A stretch of DNA of 64,000 nucleotides from Thomasclavelia spiroformis (GTDB taxonomy: Bacteria > Bacillota_I > Bacilli_A > Erysipelotrichales > Coprobacillaceae). Shown here one piece after another: positions 57,474 to 64,000 of this stretch. A model generated the notes under the pieces. It was not told the origin of the DNA, made no database searches, and saw only the letters and a list, made by a program, of their open reading frames with translations. Each line of letters starts with the position of its first letter. The stretch's first letter is position 1. The position numbers and the translations under genes were made by a program. Where the stretch lies: positions 1-64,000 of the forward strand of contig JAGZCC010000002.1 in NCBI GenBank assembly GCA_018369555.1, written 5' to 3'.

Positions 57474-58262
57474 ATGATAAAACTTATTGCTACTGATATG
57501 GATGGAACATTTCTGGATTCGGATAAAAAATTTGATATTGAGTTTATAGATATATTTTATGAACTTAAAAAAAGGGATATTAAATTTGTTGTTGCAAGTG
57601 GTAATCAATATTATCGTCTTTTTCAAAAGTTTGTGCCACTTAGTGAACAGATGTATTTTATTGCTGAAAATGGTTGTTTTATTGCTAAAGGAGCAAGACA
57701 ATTGTGTTGTAATATGATTGAAAATGAAGATCTAATAAAAATAAAGAGTATTTTAGCTAATTATGAAGAATTAGTGACGGTATTATGTGGTAGAAAAGGA
57801 GCATATGTTTTAAATCGAGATTTTAAGTATAAAAACGAGATTGTAAAATATTATTGTAATTATCATTTTGTTGATTCTTTTGATGATATTAATGATGATA
57901 TTATGAAAATAGCAATTTATGATCAAAATGAAAAAATTGATGAAATAATAAAAGATGTAGAAAAATTATTACCTAATCATGTAAAAGTAGTTACTTCGGG
58001 AAATGCATGGATGGATATTCAAAATAAAAGTATTAATAAAGGCGTAGGTATGGCTTTTTTACAATCTTTGTATAATATCAAACCTGAAGAATGTGTAGCT
58101 TTTGGTGATCAAATGAATGATTATGAACTTTTACAGCAAGTTAAATATGGATATGCAATGGAAAATGCAGTTGATCCAATTAAAAAAATTGCTTATCAAA
58201 TTATCGATTCTAATGATAATCAGGGTGTTATTCGAAAAATAAAAGAAATATTGGAAATATAA
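57474..58262 (+). CDS. Cof-type HAD phosphatase
   Basis: 262 residues. MIKLIATDMDGTFLDSD gives Asp8 and Asp10, the nucleophile and acid; VASGNQYYRL is motif II, Lys in NKSINKGVGMAFL motif III, and FGDQMNDYELL motif IV. C2-type cap. Sugar-phosphate or nucleotide phosphatase of unknown substrate. It is related to, but not a copy of, the one at 37283. Confidence 0.9.
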   Translation: MIKLIATDMDGTFLDSDKKFDIEFIDIFYELKKRDIKFVVASGNQYYRLFQKFVPLSEQMYFIAENGCFIAKGARQLCCNMIENEDLIKIKSILANYEELVTVLCGRKGAYVLNRDFKYKNEIVKYYCNYHFVDSFDDINDDIMKIAIYDQNEKIDEIIKDVEKLLPNHVKVVTSGNAWMDIQNKSINKGVGMAFLQSLYNIKPEECVAFGDQMNDYELLQQVKYGYAMENAVDPIKKIAYQIIDSNDNQGVIRKIKEILEI

Positions 58263-58380
58263 AAATATGATATTTTTGCACAGTGTCATATAAAAAAGAT
58301 TATAGTATATTTTTAATACTAATTTATTGTTTGATAAGGATTTGAGTTTATTTTGTAGATATTAAAAAATAAAGTTATCA

Positions 58381-58404
58381 GGGTACCTAAATATTTAGGT
58401 ACCC
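58381..58404. repeat. Perfect 24-base palindrome
   Basis: GGGTACCTAAAT followed by its exact reverse complement. Next comes a run of A and the stem at 58411-58436. It may be an operator or one end of a lost mobile element. Confidence 0.6.
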
Positions 58405-58410
58405 AAAAAA

Positions 58411-58436
58411 GTGTCAAAAATTACATTTTTTGACAC
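58411..58436. terminator. Stem with A/T flanks, possible bidirectional terminator
   Basis: GTGTCAAAAA (58411-58420) pairs with TTTTTGACAC (58427-58436); six A precede it. It could end the HAD transcript or mark an element boundary. Confidence 0.45.
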
Positions 58437-58728
58437 CACCTCTATTTTTTACATACTTTATTCCTTTTAAATGTTTGATACAATCATATGTTAGATTATT
58501 GCTGCATTTAGCTAACTTAGACAATACCCATAATGGTACATTTCTTTATATTCGCATTGCTTATATTTCATCTGTACTGACTATTTCTTCTGGCAGCAGT
58601 GAAAATTCATCCCAGTCATCATTGTCTTGCCGTTTATGTTTTTGATTGAGATATTTTGTTTCATATACACATTTTTCTTTGTATCGAAAAGCATTATGCT
58701 TTCCTTCTTCAAATTTCAAGATGTGTCA
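58430..58728 (-). pseudogene. Remnant of an unidentified gene
   Basis: The minus strand has two protein-like blocks in different frames. One, 58725-58561 (about 54 residues, with FEEGKHNAFRYKEKC and RQDNDDWDEFSLLPEEI), runs from stop to stop. The other, about 58540-58430, reads LWVLSKLAKCSNNLTYDCIK. They lack starts and ribosome sites. They could come from a transposase or an Abi-like gene, but I cannot assign them. The rest of 58263-58865 shows nothing else. Confidence 0.3.
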
Positions 58729-58865
58729 TTACTTCATCACATTTGCATAACAGCGGATCCCTCTGAAATGATTGTATCATATTATAGTGATATAATGTTT
58801 TCTGTTTTTCTCTTTTGGCAATTGTCTAATGACGCTGTTTTTTAGATAATTATATTTTTAATTAA

Positions 58866-59486
58866 TTATCTTTTATTAATAACTAAACTTAATTTACCAA
58901 TTATTCTAAATCCATTTTGATTTTCATAATTAATAATAAGAGGAGAATAGCTAGAGTTAGCCGGTTGTAAGATGATACATTGATTATCATTATCTTGATA
59001 AAATTTTTTACATGTTGCAATATTATCTTCTAAAGCAAAACAACCGATATCTCCATTTTTTAAATGATTACATTTTTCAAAAATAATTAAATCACCAGGA
59101 TTAATATTTTCATCAATCATACTATCACCACTAGCATATTGACAAAAATATTCTTTATTTAAAGTTAATAATGATTCTGGTAAAGCAATATATTCATCGA
59201 TATTGTCATCAACAAAAATACCAGTTCCACAGCTAATATCATTATATAAAGGAATCATAATAGAATTAGTTAGAGTTGGTTGATTTGTTTCATCAATACC
59301 TAAAAAATAAGTTGCTGGAACTTCAAATATCTCAGAAAGTTTTTGAATAGTTTCTTTTTTTAAGTTTTCAACGCGGTTATTTTCATATTTAGCGATAGCA
59401 GATTTTTTGACGCCTAAAAGGTTACCTAATTGTTCTTGGGTCAATCCTTTTTCTTTGCGTAATTTTTTAATTCGTTGCCCCGTCAT
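58866..59486 (-). CDS. LexA-like repressor: XRE DNA-binding domain plus S24 protease
   Basis: 206 residues from ATG 59486, eight bases after AAGGAG; a GTG nine bases earlier is less likely. XRE helix-turn-helix at 1-62 (MTGQRIKKLRKEKGLTQEQL). S24 domain with nucleophile Ser122 (YASGDSMIDENINPGD), general base Lys160 (ATCKKF) and a probable self-cleavage site Cys86-Gly87 (DISCGTG), like UmuD. It should be cleaved with RecA after DNA damage, or respond to other stress. Two matching dyads in the divergent promoter (59551 and 59607) are its likely operators. Confidence 0.88.
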   Translation of the reverse strand: MTGQRIKKLRKEKGLTQEQLGNLLGVKKSAIAKYENNRVENLKKETIQKLSEIFEVPATYFLGIDETNQPTLTNSIMIPLYNDISCGTGIFVDDNIDEYIALPESLLTLNKEYFCQYASGDSMIDENINPGDLIIFEKCNHLKNGDIGCFALEDNIATCKKFYQDNDNQCIILQPANSSYSPLIINYENQNGFRIIGKLSLVINKR

Positions 59487-59550
59487 GTATATCACTCCTT
59501 GTGTCTTAATTTTACTATTAATTTTAATTTAATGCAAATATTATTTTAAG

Positions 59551-59626
59551 AGTGTCTAAAAAAGATACTTTTCATTGACAAAAAAAGACAAATGATTTAT
59601 ATTGAAAGTGTCTTAAAAAGAAACTA
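59551..59626 (+). promoter_or_regulatory. Divergent operator-promoter of the repressor and micropeptide genes
   Basis: Dyad 1 AGTGTCTAAAAAAGATACTT (59551-59570) and dyad 2 AGTGTCTTAAAAAGAAACTA (59607-59626) flank a strong rightward promoter, TTGACA (59575-59580), 17 bases, TATATT (59598-59603). Dyad 2 sits on the start point. Confidence 0.7.
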
Positions 59627-59659
59627 AATGAAGATAATTGACATTTTGGAGGAATAATA

Positions 59660-59782
59660 ATGAATTATAGGAAACTTAATTTAACAGGGAGAGGAATTAT
59701 TACAGTAACTGCTAGTATTTTAGCTTTGGCATATTTAATAGCAGATTTATCATGCTATTTAATTGATTTAATTTTATTATAA
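59660..59782 (+). CDS. 40-residue membrane micropeptide under the S24 repressor
   Basis: Begins MNYRKLNLTGRG and has one hydrophobic span from about residue 13 to the end (IITVTASILALAYLIADL...LIDLILL). TTTGGAGGAATA is an excellent ribosome site. The promoter at 59575-59603 lies between two repressor dyads. A damage-inducible membrane peptide (TisB-like in concept, not in sequence) or a small holin-like protein are possible roles. No family was recognised. Confidence 0.6.
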   Translation: MNYRKLNLTGRGIITVTASILALAYLIADLSCYLIDLILL

Positions 59783-59901
59783 TGGATATACTAATTATGG
59801 GTGATAAAATGAAGAATAAAGATGTAAATCGTGATGATTATAAAAATCAAATTATAGATGAAAAGGAACAATATAAGAATAATTCTAATGCACAAGAATG
59901 A
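59782..59901 (+). CDS. 39-residue hydrophilic micropeptide, coupled to the preceding one
   Basis: The start ATG overlaps the previous stop as TAATG. The protein begins MDILIMGDKMKNKD and is charged and soluble (Asp, Lys, Asn, Glu rich). An internal ATG at 59809 is an alternative start. The tight coupling suggests a pair, perhaps effector and antagonist; this is inference. Confidence 0.4.
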   Translation: MDILIMGDKMKNKDVNRDDYKNQIIDEKEQYKNNSNAQE

Positions 59902-59932
59902 AAGTAATCAATAAAACTCATTGTTTAGAAAT

Positions 59933-59961
59933 TTGTAAACATATTTAAAACATAGTATAAT
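59933..59961 (+). promoter_or_regulatory. Promoter of the EIIB-like gene
   Basis: TTGTAA (59933-59938), 17 bases, TATAAT (59956-59961). Confidence 0.55.
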
Positions 59962-59989
59962 TATTAATAGGGGTTTTGGAGGAATTACT

Positions 59990-60607
59990 ATGGATGAGTT
60001 TTATCTGGAAATTAATTCAATATTTTATCTTAAGTGGATTGTAATCCAGGGGAAAAAAAATAATTTAAAAATTGAGTTTGAAGATGATCGTGAGGACATA
60101 ATTGTTATAAAATACAATGATATTAAAGCGATAATTAAATATTATGGTGATGGTATATTTGAACAAAAGATAATTGATTGTTTGAATAACAATGTTGTTT
60201 TTTATCTACATTTTAAATTAAAATATTTAAATCATGCAATTAAACTTTTTGAAGATATGACCGATTGTATTTTTGAAGTTGCAAATCGTCCTTTTGTAAG
60301 TATTTTGCTTTGTTGTAGTGGGGGATTAACAACAACGCTGTTTGCAAGCAAAATGTTGGAGTTAGCTAAACTAAATAAATTATCTTATCAAATAACTGCT
60401 ACTGGATATTCAAGGTTACCAGATATAGCAAAAGATTATGATATTATTATGTTAGCACCGCAAATTAGTTATTTATTGCCTCAAGTGGAGGTACTTTTCC
60501 CAGAAAAAGATGTCTTAGTAATTCCTACAAAAATATTTGCAATGAATGATTTTTCAGGTGCTTTAATGATAATAGATGAATTATTGGAAAATAAAGAGAA
60601 AAATTAA
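59990..60607 (+). CDS. PTS EIIB-like protein with an extra N-terminal domain
   Basis: 205 residues behind TTTTGGAGGAA. Residues about 102-200 look like a lactose/cellobiose-type EIIB: a beta strand ends in the phospho-loop LLCCSGGLTTTLFAS with candidate phospho-Cys109. KDYDIIMLAPQISYLLPQVEVLFP then fits the EIIB core. The first 100 residues are a beta-rich domain (LEINSIFYLKWIVIQGKKNNLKIEFEDD) I cannot name. No EIIA or EIIC gene is adjacent, so it may be regulatory rather than transport-related. It is soluble. Confidence 0.7.
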   Translation: MDEFYLEINSIFYLKWIVIQGKKNNLKIEFEDDREDIIVIKYNDIKAIIKYYGDGIFEQKIIDCLNNNVVFYLHFKLKYLNHAIKLFEDMTDCIFEVANRPFVSILLCCSGGLTTTLFASKMLELAKLNKLSYQITATGYSRLPDIAKDYDIIMLAPQISYLLPQVEVLFPEKDVLVIPTKIFAMNDFSGALMIIDELLENKEKN

Positions 60608-60980
60608 ATTTAAATTTAATGGTGATTGTGTGCTAGAAGATGATATTGATTTAATATTAAAGCGTTTGAAAGAATATTTAAAAGATATTGACGGTGAAGA
60701 GTTTAAAAAGACTTTTTTTGGCTATGTAGAATATATGGCGAGAAATTATGGTCAAGATTGTTTTATTTGTGAATATGATCAGATGATGAAAATGGTTAAT
60801 AAGTTTATAAAAAAATATAGATTAGATTTTGAAAGAATTTCATTGTATAAACGCGATATTTTATATCGATGGATAAAATTAGGGTTTAATGAAAGTGATA
60901 TTTTGCAGTTGTATTATTTTGATAAAAATATTGAACTTTTAGAATTGTTTATTGATGAAATAGAGAATAAATACTTGTAA
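60576..60980 (+). CDS. Unknown protein, about 134 residues or shorter
   Basis: The frame from ATG 60576 overlaps the EIIB-like gene by 32 bases; GTG 60630 is another possible start, giving 116 residues. The body is acidic and helical (DDIDLILKRLKEYLKDIDGEEFKKTFFGYVEYMARNYGQDCF), with a C-terminal segment KLGFNESDILQLYYFDKNIELLELFIDEI. No family recognised. Overlap suggests it works with the EIIB-like protein. Confidence 0.6.
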   Translation: MNYWKIKRKIKFKFNGDCVLEDDIDLILKRLKEYLKDIDGEEFKKTFFGYVEYMARNYGQDCFICEYDQMMKMVNKFIKKYRLDFERISLYKRDILYRWIKLGFNESDILQLYYFDKNIELLELFIDEIENKYL

Positions 60981-61025
60981 AAATTATTTTTATTTGTTAT
61001 ATTTTTAATGAAATGAGGTGGAAGG

Positions 61026-61046
61026 ATGTATATGTTTTCTTGCTAA
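61026..61046 (+). CDS. Leader peptide MYMFSC of the ABC-F attenuator
   Basis: Six codons then TAA, behind GAGGTGGAAGG. It lies in arm 1 of the attenuator that follows. Very short hydrophobic leaders of this kind (for example MYLIFM before msrD) stall ribosomes in the presence of the antibiotic that the downstream ABC-F protein counters. Confidence 0.6.
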   Translation: MYMFSC

Positions 61047-61158
61047 AAATTAAATAACAGTGATTAGCTGTTTTTGTGTGCAAGAAAATATATCCTTTTA
61101 TTTATACATGCTATCTAATATTTTTAGGCTACGAGTATATATTTTCTTGTAGCTTTTT
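61026..61158 (+). promoter_or_regulatory. Three-arm transcription attenuator before the ABC-F gene
   Basis: Arm 1 TATATGTTTTCTTGC (61029-61043) and arm 3 GTATATATTTTCTTG (61135-61149) are near copies. Arm 2 GCAAGAAAATATATCC (61080-61095) complements both. Arm 3 is also part of a terminator: GCTACGAG (61128-61135) with CTTGTAGC (61146-61153) and five T. 1:2 pairing would let the terminator form; a ribosome stalled on the leader would free arm 2 to pair with arm 3. Confidence 0.65.
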
Positions 61159-61183
61159 ATTTTAGTTATAGGAGGAATGTTAG

Positions 61184-62659
61184 ATGGGGTTATTGGAAGT
61201 TAAAAATTTGACGTTTGGTTATGATAATCAAATTGAAAATGTGTTTGATAATATTAGTTTTAAAATTGATACTAATTGGAAGTTGGGTTTAATTGGTAGA
61301 AATGGTAAAGGGAAAACGACTTTATTAAATTTGTTTTGTAGTAATTATGATTATCAAGGTGAAATTACTCAAAATTATTTATTTGATTATTTTCCTTTTT
61401 TTATCGAAGATGAAAATTTAAAAACAATAAATATTATTGATAATATTTTAGATGATTACCAATTATGGGAAGTTGAAAGAGAATTGTCTTTATTGGAAGT
61501 TGATTTAATTGTTTTAAATCAAATGTTTTCAACTTTATCTAGTGGTGAAAAAACTAAAGTGCTTTTAGCTGTATTGTTTTTAAAATCCCATGATATTATT
61601 TTAATTGATGAACCAACTAATCATTTAGATTATCATGGAAGAAAGATTTTAAGTAATTATTTAAGAAAAAAGAAAGGTTTTATTTTAGTAAGTCATGATC
61701 GTAATTTTTTAGATAGTTGTATTGATCATGTACTTGTAATTAATCGAAATAGTGTAGAGGTAATAAAAGGTAACTTTTCGTTTTGGTATAAGTTGAAAAA
61801 TAATCAAGATGAATTAGAAATTCAAAAAAATAAACATTAAAAAAAAGATATAAAAAGATTAAAAACAGCAGCTAAACAAAACGAAAGTTGGTCACATAAA
61901 GTAGAAGCAACAAAAAGTGCTCGTGTATCTGGGCAAAAAGGTGATCGAGGTTTTATTGGGCATAAAGCGGCTAAAATGATGCAGCGCTCAAAGAATGTTG
62001 AAAGGCGTATTGATAGAGCGATAGAAGAAAAAAGTAGTTTGTTAAAAAATGTTGAGATAGTTGAAAAATTAAAAATAACACCTTTAGAGTATTCTAAAAA
62101 ATGTTTATGTTATTTAGAAAAAATTAAAATAATCTATCATAATCGAATGATTGTGGAAAATGTGTGTTTTAGTATAAATCGTCATGAACGAATTAATTTA
62201 GTAGGCAAAAATGGTTCTGGAAAGTCGAGTATTATTAAATTGATTATGGGTGAAAATATTGAATATGAAGGTAAAATCAGTATTGGCTCAAATTTAAAAA
62301 TTGCGTATTTATCTCAAGATGATAGTAATTTGTCCGGGAATTTGGATGATTATGCTAAAGATAATAATTTGGATCTTAGTTTATTTAAAACAATTTTACG
62401 AAAAATAGATTTTTCTAGAGAGTTATTTTTACAAGATATTAGCACTTATAGTAAGGGACAAAAAAAGAAAGTAATGTTAGCTGGAGTTTTATGCCAATCT
62501 GCTCACTTATATATTTTAGATGAACCATTAAATTATTTGGATATTTTTACAAGAATGCAAATTCAAGAATTGTTATTATCTTTTAATGCTACAGTTTTAT
62601 TTGTGGAGCATGATCAGTATTTTTGTGATAATGTTGCAACTAAGAAAGTATTAATATAA
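61184..62659 (+). pseudogene. Lsa-like ABC-F ribosomal protection gene, interrupted by an in-frame stop
   Basis: Without the stop the frame would encode 491 residues, the length of Lsa-type ABC-F proteins, which remove lincosamide, pleuromutilin and streptogramin A drugs from ribosomes. First ATPase domain: GRNGKGKTT, LSSGEKTK, LIDEPTNHLD, SHDRNFLD. A TAA at 61838-61840 falls after residue 218 (KNKH-stop-KKDIKRLKTAAKQ), and the same frame continues through the linker (GDRGFIGHKAAKMMQRSKN) into the second ATPase domain: GKNGSGKSS, YSKGQKKKV, ILDEPLNYLD, VEHDQYF. A Leu TTA to TAA change is the simplest cause. No other damage is seen, so the mutation is recent, or it is a sequence error. RBS AGGAGG; attenuator upstream. 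Confidence 0.85.
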
Positions 62660-62663
62660 ATAA

Positions 62664-62698
62664 AAAAGAATTGTGGTTTACTCTGCCACAATTCTTTT
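62664..62698 (+). terminator. Terminator after the ABC-F gene
   Basis: AAAAGAATTGTGG (62664-62676) pairs with CCACAATTCTTTT (62686-62698). The A and T flanks allow both directions. Confidence 0.85.
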
Positions 62699-63163
62699 GG
62701 AGTTGAAATATTTGGATGTTTAAACATTTTAAATTAGCTATTTATCCCATTAAATTACAATAATTATATTTCTTAACTTTTTATCCAAATATTTCTTTTT
62801 GAAGAATAGTTTCATTACTTTTCTTTATCTATTTAAAATATAACTTATTGGTATTTGATATTCAAGTTTGTTTTAAGAATTGTCGTTTTAGTATCTTTTT
62901 TATTGATTTATAGTATAATTAAACAAAGGGGTTTAAACTGAGTAGAATATAAGGTTGTATTAGAAATGTTATCTTTATATTCAAAAGAAATTATAAATAG
63001 GAATAGTTTTTATTTTTAAAAATAGTTAGTTAAATAATATAAATTTAAACTGACATAAAAGAGTTATTATTGGAAAGATAAATGAGATTATTTAAAATGT
63101 AGTTTTATAAAGTTACTTGTAGTACAATATATGTATTAAAAATAGTTATGAAGAGGAGATCTT
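62699..63163. other. Gene-free stretch before the lipoprotein gene
   Basis: No gene or stable fold stands out. TATAAT at 62914-62919 in the context TAGTATAAT could start a long leader. A nearer candidate, TTACTT with TACAAT, lies around 63112-63128. Confidence 0.4.
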
Positions 63164-64000
63164 ATGAAAAAGATAATAAAGATATTGTTAGTATGCTTGG
63201 TAGCACTTGGTTTAACTGCTTGTAATCAAGAAAGTCAAGATACAGTAAAAACAATAAAATGGAATAAAGAAAATAAATTAGATAATTTAATTCTATATCA
63301 AATAGAAAGTATTGGAAAACCAAAACAGATTATTCCTGATACAATTAATGATACTTATACTTATTATAAACCTCAAAAAGAAAGTAATGTTTTATTAGAT
63401 TTGATTGTAAATATCAAAAACTTAAAATCTACTGATTTAGATATGACAAAAAAATTAACAGCTTCATTTAAAATAGGAGATGAAGAATATTTATCAGCAT
63501 TAGCTGTAGTAAGTGAAGATGGTACTTCACTGAATCAAGATGGAATTATTCCTGGGGATAGTTCAAGAAAAGTACATTTTTATGCTGAAGTAAATCCTAA
63601 AAAATTAGATAAACAAATTGATTTTATATTTTCAACAACGAAGGAAAAACCTGAAAAAGCTAGCTTAAAGTTTAAATTAAATAATGTTGATGAAAAATAT
63701 ACAAAGATGAATTTAAATGAATTGACAGTATTTGATGGTTATGGTGAAGTGACATTACAAGCAGTAAGTACTACAAAAGAAATAACGCCAGCTAATCCAA
63801 CTGGTTTATATACTTATTATAAGGTGGATGATGAAAGTAGTAGTTATATTGATGTAACTACTACAGTAAAGAATATTTCTGGAAATGATTTGTTAGCGAG
63901 TAATTTATTGACGATGAAATTGATTGATGCTGATGGAAATGAATATCCATCGATTATATTGTGCGAAAATGATGAAAGAACTACTTTGGATAAAGGATTA
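63164..64000 (+). CDS. Lipoprotein with two related domains (runs off the window)
   Basis: ATG 63164 behind AAGAGGAGA; 279 codons are present with no stop before the window ends. Lipobox LTAC (Cys at 20), so an external lipoprotein. Two segments resemble each other: TYTYYKPQKESNVLLDLIVNIKNL (about 65-88) and LYTYYKVDDESSSYIDVTTTVKNIS (about 222-246). Each is a likely Ig-like beta-sandwich of the DUF4352/DUF5067 sort, where a conserved aromatic strand is followed by a statement-like LDLxVxVKN strand. Function unknown. Confidence 0.8.
   Translation, partial: MKKIIKILLVCLVALGLTACNQESQDTVKTIKWNKENKLDNLILYQIESIGKPKQIIPDTINDTYTYYKPQKESNVLLDLIVNIKNLKSTDLDMTKKLTASFKIGDEEYLSALAVVSEDGTSLNQDGIIPGDSSRKVHFYAEVNPKKLDKQIDFIFSTTKEKPEKASLKFKLNNVDEKYTKMNLNELTVFDGYGEVTLQAVSTTKEITPANPTGLYTYYKVDDESSSYIDVTTTVKNISGNDLLASNLLTMKLIDADGNEYPSIILCENDERTTLDKGL

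Noticed and set aside
57456..57701. Minus-strand 81-codon frame over the HAD gene start
   Set aside because: Lies inside a well-supported HAD gene in antisense; no ribosome site.
58430..58845. Two plus-strand frames of about 70 codons
   Set aside because: No ribosome sites and hydrophobic shadow composition; the protein-like signal is on the minus strand and is broken.
1..64000. CRISPR array, tRNA, rRNA, complete IS element or prophage
   Set aside because: No regularly spaced direct repeats, no tRNA-like cloverleaf, no rRNA segments and no intact transposase or phage structural genes were seen.

Overview
The window looks like chromosome of a very AT-rich, low-GC Gram-positive gut bacterium. 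Best guess is an Erysipelotrichia member of the Thomasclavelia / former Clostridium ramosum-spiroforme group. That guess rests on strong AGGAGG-type ribosome sites, type III glutamine synthetase, mannose-class PTS, giant FIVAR-rich wall-anchored glycosidases with a VKTGD sorting motif, and codon use; no marker gene settles the species. No rRNA, tRNA, CRISPR array or intact mobile element is visible.

Layout. 1-11387: three successive genes for very large secreted, wall-anchored proteins. The first is only a 3' end; the second is a GH92 alpha-mannosidase broken by two one-base lesions; the third is an intact 1978-residue GH92 enzyme. 11388-12793 has no gene but holds two complete promoter-to-terminator units that look like tandem structured non-coding RNAs. 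12794-22486 is a nitrogen-assimilation operon (glnN, asnB, gltB, gltD). 22536-24477 is a Y-family DNA polymerase with a YolD-like partner. 24885-39797 is a fructan/hexose locus: a 1659-residue GH32 fructanase, a four-gene sensing module (two sugar-binding proteins, a histidine kinase and a response regulator, like streptococcal LevQRST), a mannose/fructose-class PTS (LevDEFG type), a HAD phosphatase and an unusual two-part mannose-6-phosphate isomerase.

39968-45526 holds small metabolic genes, an NSS transporter, a prepilin peptidase, a nitroreductase-like protein and an acetyltransferase. 45942-51790 is read leftward: mnmM, birA, corA, MATE, MerR, and DUF368. 52022-54980 is a T-box-controlled trpXYZ-type ABC transporter. 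55422-58262 holds a second MATE, a DUF3789-like micro-membrane protein, a peroxiredoxin and a HAD phosphatase. 58866-59901 is a LexA-like repressor divergent from a two-micropeptide operon. 59990-60980 holds an EIIB-like protein and an unknown protein. 61026-62698 is an attenuator-controlled, stop-interrupted Lsa-like ABC-F gene. The window ends inside a lipoprotein gene.

How it fits together. Secreted GH92 and GH32 enzymes would release mannose and fructose at the cell wall. The Lev-like module senses sugar outside the cell. It probably acts on a near-identical 34-bp operator that sits at exactly the same distance from the -10 of both the fructanase gene and the PTS operon, each with a cre-like CcpA site. 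The PTS imports the sugar and the isomerase passes mannose-6-P to glycolysis. The strongest new signals are RNA-level switches: (i) a Pro/Glu-rich leader peptide with mutually exclusive hairpins in front of corA; (ii) a MYMFSC leader peptide with three alternating arms in front of the ABC-F gene; (iii) the tandem orphan structured RNAs driven by the same promoter architecture as the GH92 gene; (iv) a self-cleaving repressor controlling a small membrane peptide.
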